From DASUFZ01 sp035541475 (GTDB taxonomy: Bacteria > Myxococcota_A > UBA9160 > SMWR01), in NCBI GenBank assembly GCA_035541475.1, contig DATKND010000025.1, positions 62,001 to 126,000 of the forward strand: a stretch of 64,000 nt of DNA. The letters are read 5' to 3'. This document shows, piece after piece, positions 63,499 through 64,000 of this stretch (within the stretch, counting starts at the first letter, position 1; each line of letters opens with the position of its first letter). The notes beneath the pieces are model-generated. The model worked only from the letters and a program-made list of their open reading frames with translations. It ran no database searches and was not told the DNA's origin. Made by a program: the position numbers and the translations under genes.

Positions 63499-64000
63499 TC
63501 AAGGCCGATGGCCCGGGACGCTGCCGGGGCTTCGCAGCCAGCGCAAGAGCTGGAGGCGGTCGAAGCCGTCGATGCGCAGCGCGTTCGGGTCGGGCTCGCT
63601 CTGGAGCGATTCGCCCACGAGGTCGGCGTCGGCGCACTCGGGCGGCGGCGACGTGCTCTCGAAGCAGGAGAGCAGGAGCTGGAGGTCTGCCTCGTCGACG
63701 TCGCCGTCGTTGTCGAGGTCCGGGTCGCAGGCGTTGCCGTAGGGATCGGAGTCGGCGCCGAGGCCGTTGGAATTCACCTGCCGCGTGTTCGCGACGTCGA
63801 CACAGTTGTCGTCGCAGGCGAGCGGCGAATTGACACACGATGCGTCGCCCGCCGTTCCCGAGTCGTCGCCGTCGTCCGCGACGCCGTCGCCGTCCGCATC
63901 CGGCCACGAACCGTCGGCCGGCTGCGCCGGCGCCATGCCGAGCAGGCCCCTCACGTTCCGGCAGCGCTGCGGCGCGGCGAGCGAGCAGCGATCCACGTCG
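63499..64000 (-). CDS. Calcium-binding repeat protein, 3' end only (thrombospondin type 3/dockerin-like)
   Basis: The gene runs off the right edge; only its last 167 or so codons are here. Asp-rich repeats DADGDGVADDGDD, DNCVDVANTRQVNSNGLG and DPDLDNDGDVDEADLQLLLS match thrombospondin type 3 and dockerin-like calcium loops, ending in a region with FDRLQLLRWLRSPGSVPG. Predicted secreted surface or matrix protein. Upstream of the sorting-tail gene on the same strand, 76 bp apart. Confidence 0.8.
   Translation of the reverse strand, partial: DVDRCSLAAPQRCRNVRGLLGMAPAQPADGSWPDADGDGVADDGDDSGTAGDASCVNSPLACDDNCVDVANTRQVNSNGLGADSDPYGNACDPDLDNDGDVDEADLQLLLSCFESTSPPPECADADLVGESLQSEPDPNALRIDGFDRLQLLRWLRSPGSVPGHRP

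Overview
High-GC (about 70% by eye) Gram-negative chromosome. Envelope genes (L,D-transpeptidase, lipoproteins, an OprO/OprP-type porin, a lipid A Ara4N locus) sit beside lipid and CoA genes (two WS/DGAT acyltransferases, paired acyl-CoA dehydrogenases, a CaiB-type CoA transferase, a thiolase/DUF35 pair) and two luciferase-like F420-type oxidoreductases. The C-terminal sorting-like tail and the Ca-binding/dockerin-like protein at the right edge add to this. I infer a deltaproteobacterial-grade lineage (Myxococcota, Binatota or similar); no rRNA or tRNA is present to fix taxonomy. GTG and TTG starts are common, and many gene pairs overlap by 4 nt (ATGA, GTGA, TTGA), showing dense translational coupling.

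Layout. 0.2-4 kb: L,D-transpeptidase and a lipoprotein lipase-like hydrolase. 4-10.5 kb: a broken alcohol dehydrogenase, then an HlyD/RbbA-like/YhhJ-like ABC-2 export operon led by a small secreted protein, with a cytochrome c upstream. 10.5-18.2 kb: WS/DGAT, a luciferase-like oxidoreductase, two coupled acyl-CoA dehydrogenases and SucA. 18.3-24.7 kb: a WecB-rhodanese fusion, alpha/beta hydrolase, NUDIX, a small protein, a DapF-family protein lacking both catalytic cysteines, an Fpg-family glycosylase and a HAD phosphatase. 24.8-29.3 kb: SDR, peroxiredoxin, second WS/DGAT, CoA transferase and PhhB. 29.3-31.3 kb: a two-component system. 31.6-38.7 kb: a sulfate ABC operon with a porin, divergent from a sigma54 activator. 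38.7-45.3 kb: an arn locus with ArnA split in two. 45.4-49.9 kb: UbiA prenyltransferase, acyl-CoA synthetase, a second luciferase-like oxidoreductase and a membrane protein. 50-57.5 kb: alcohol dehydrogenase, HelD-like helicase, membrane-anchored M16 protease, shortened enoyl-CoA hydratase, methyltransferase, DUF190 and CrcB. 57.5-64 kb: epimerase, DUF4056 protein, thiolase/DUF35, diacylglycerol kinase, TetR and two secreted or surface proteins.

How they work together. The clearest regulatory unit is the sulfate operon: a full-consensus -24/-12 promoter lies just upstream of the porin ribosome-binding site, three phased copies of a CCGTCA motif lie further upstream, and a sigma54 activator gene is read divergently. 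The arn genes form one coupled operon that would make and transfer 4-amino-4-deoxy-L-arabinose to lipid A. A family of intergenic repeats (four copies between 19.9 and 26.2 kb) sits mostly between convergent genes. No CRISPR array, insertion sequence, integrase or phage gene was seen.
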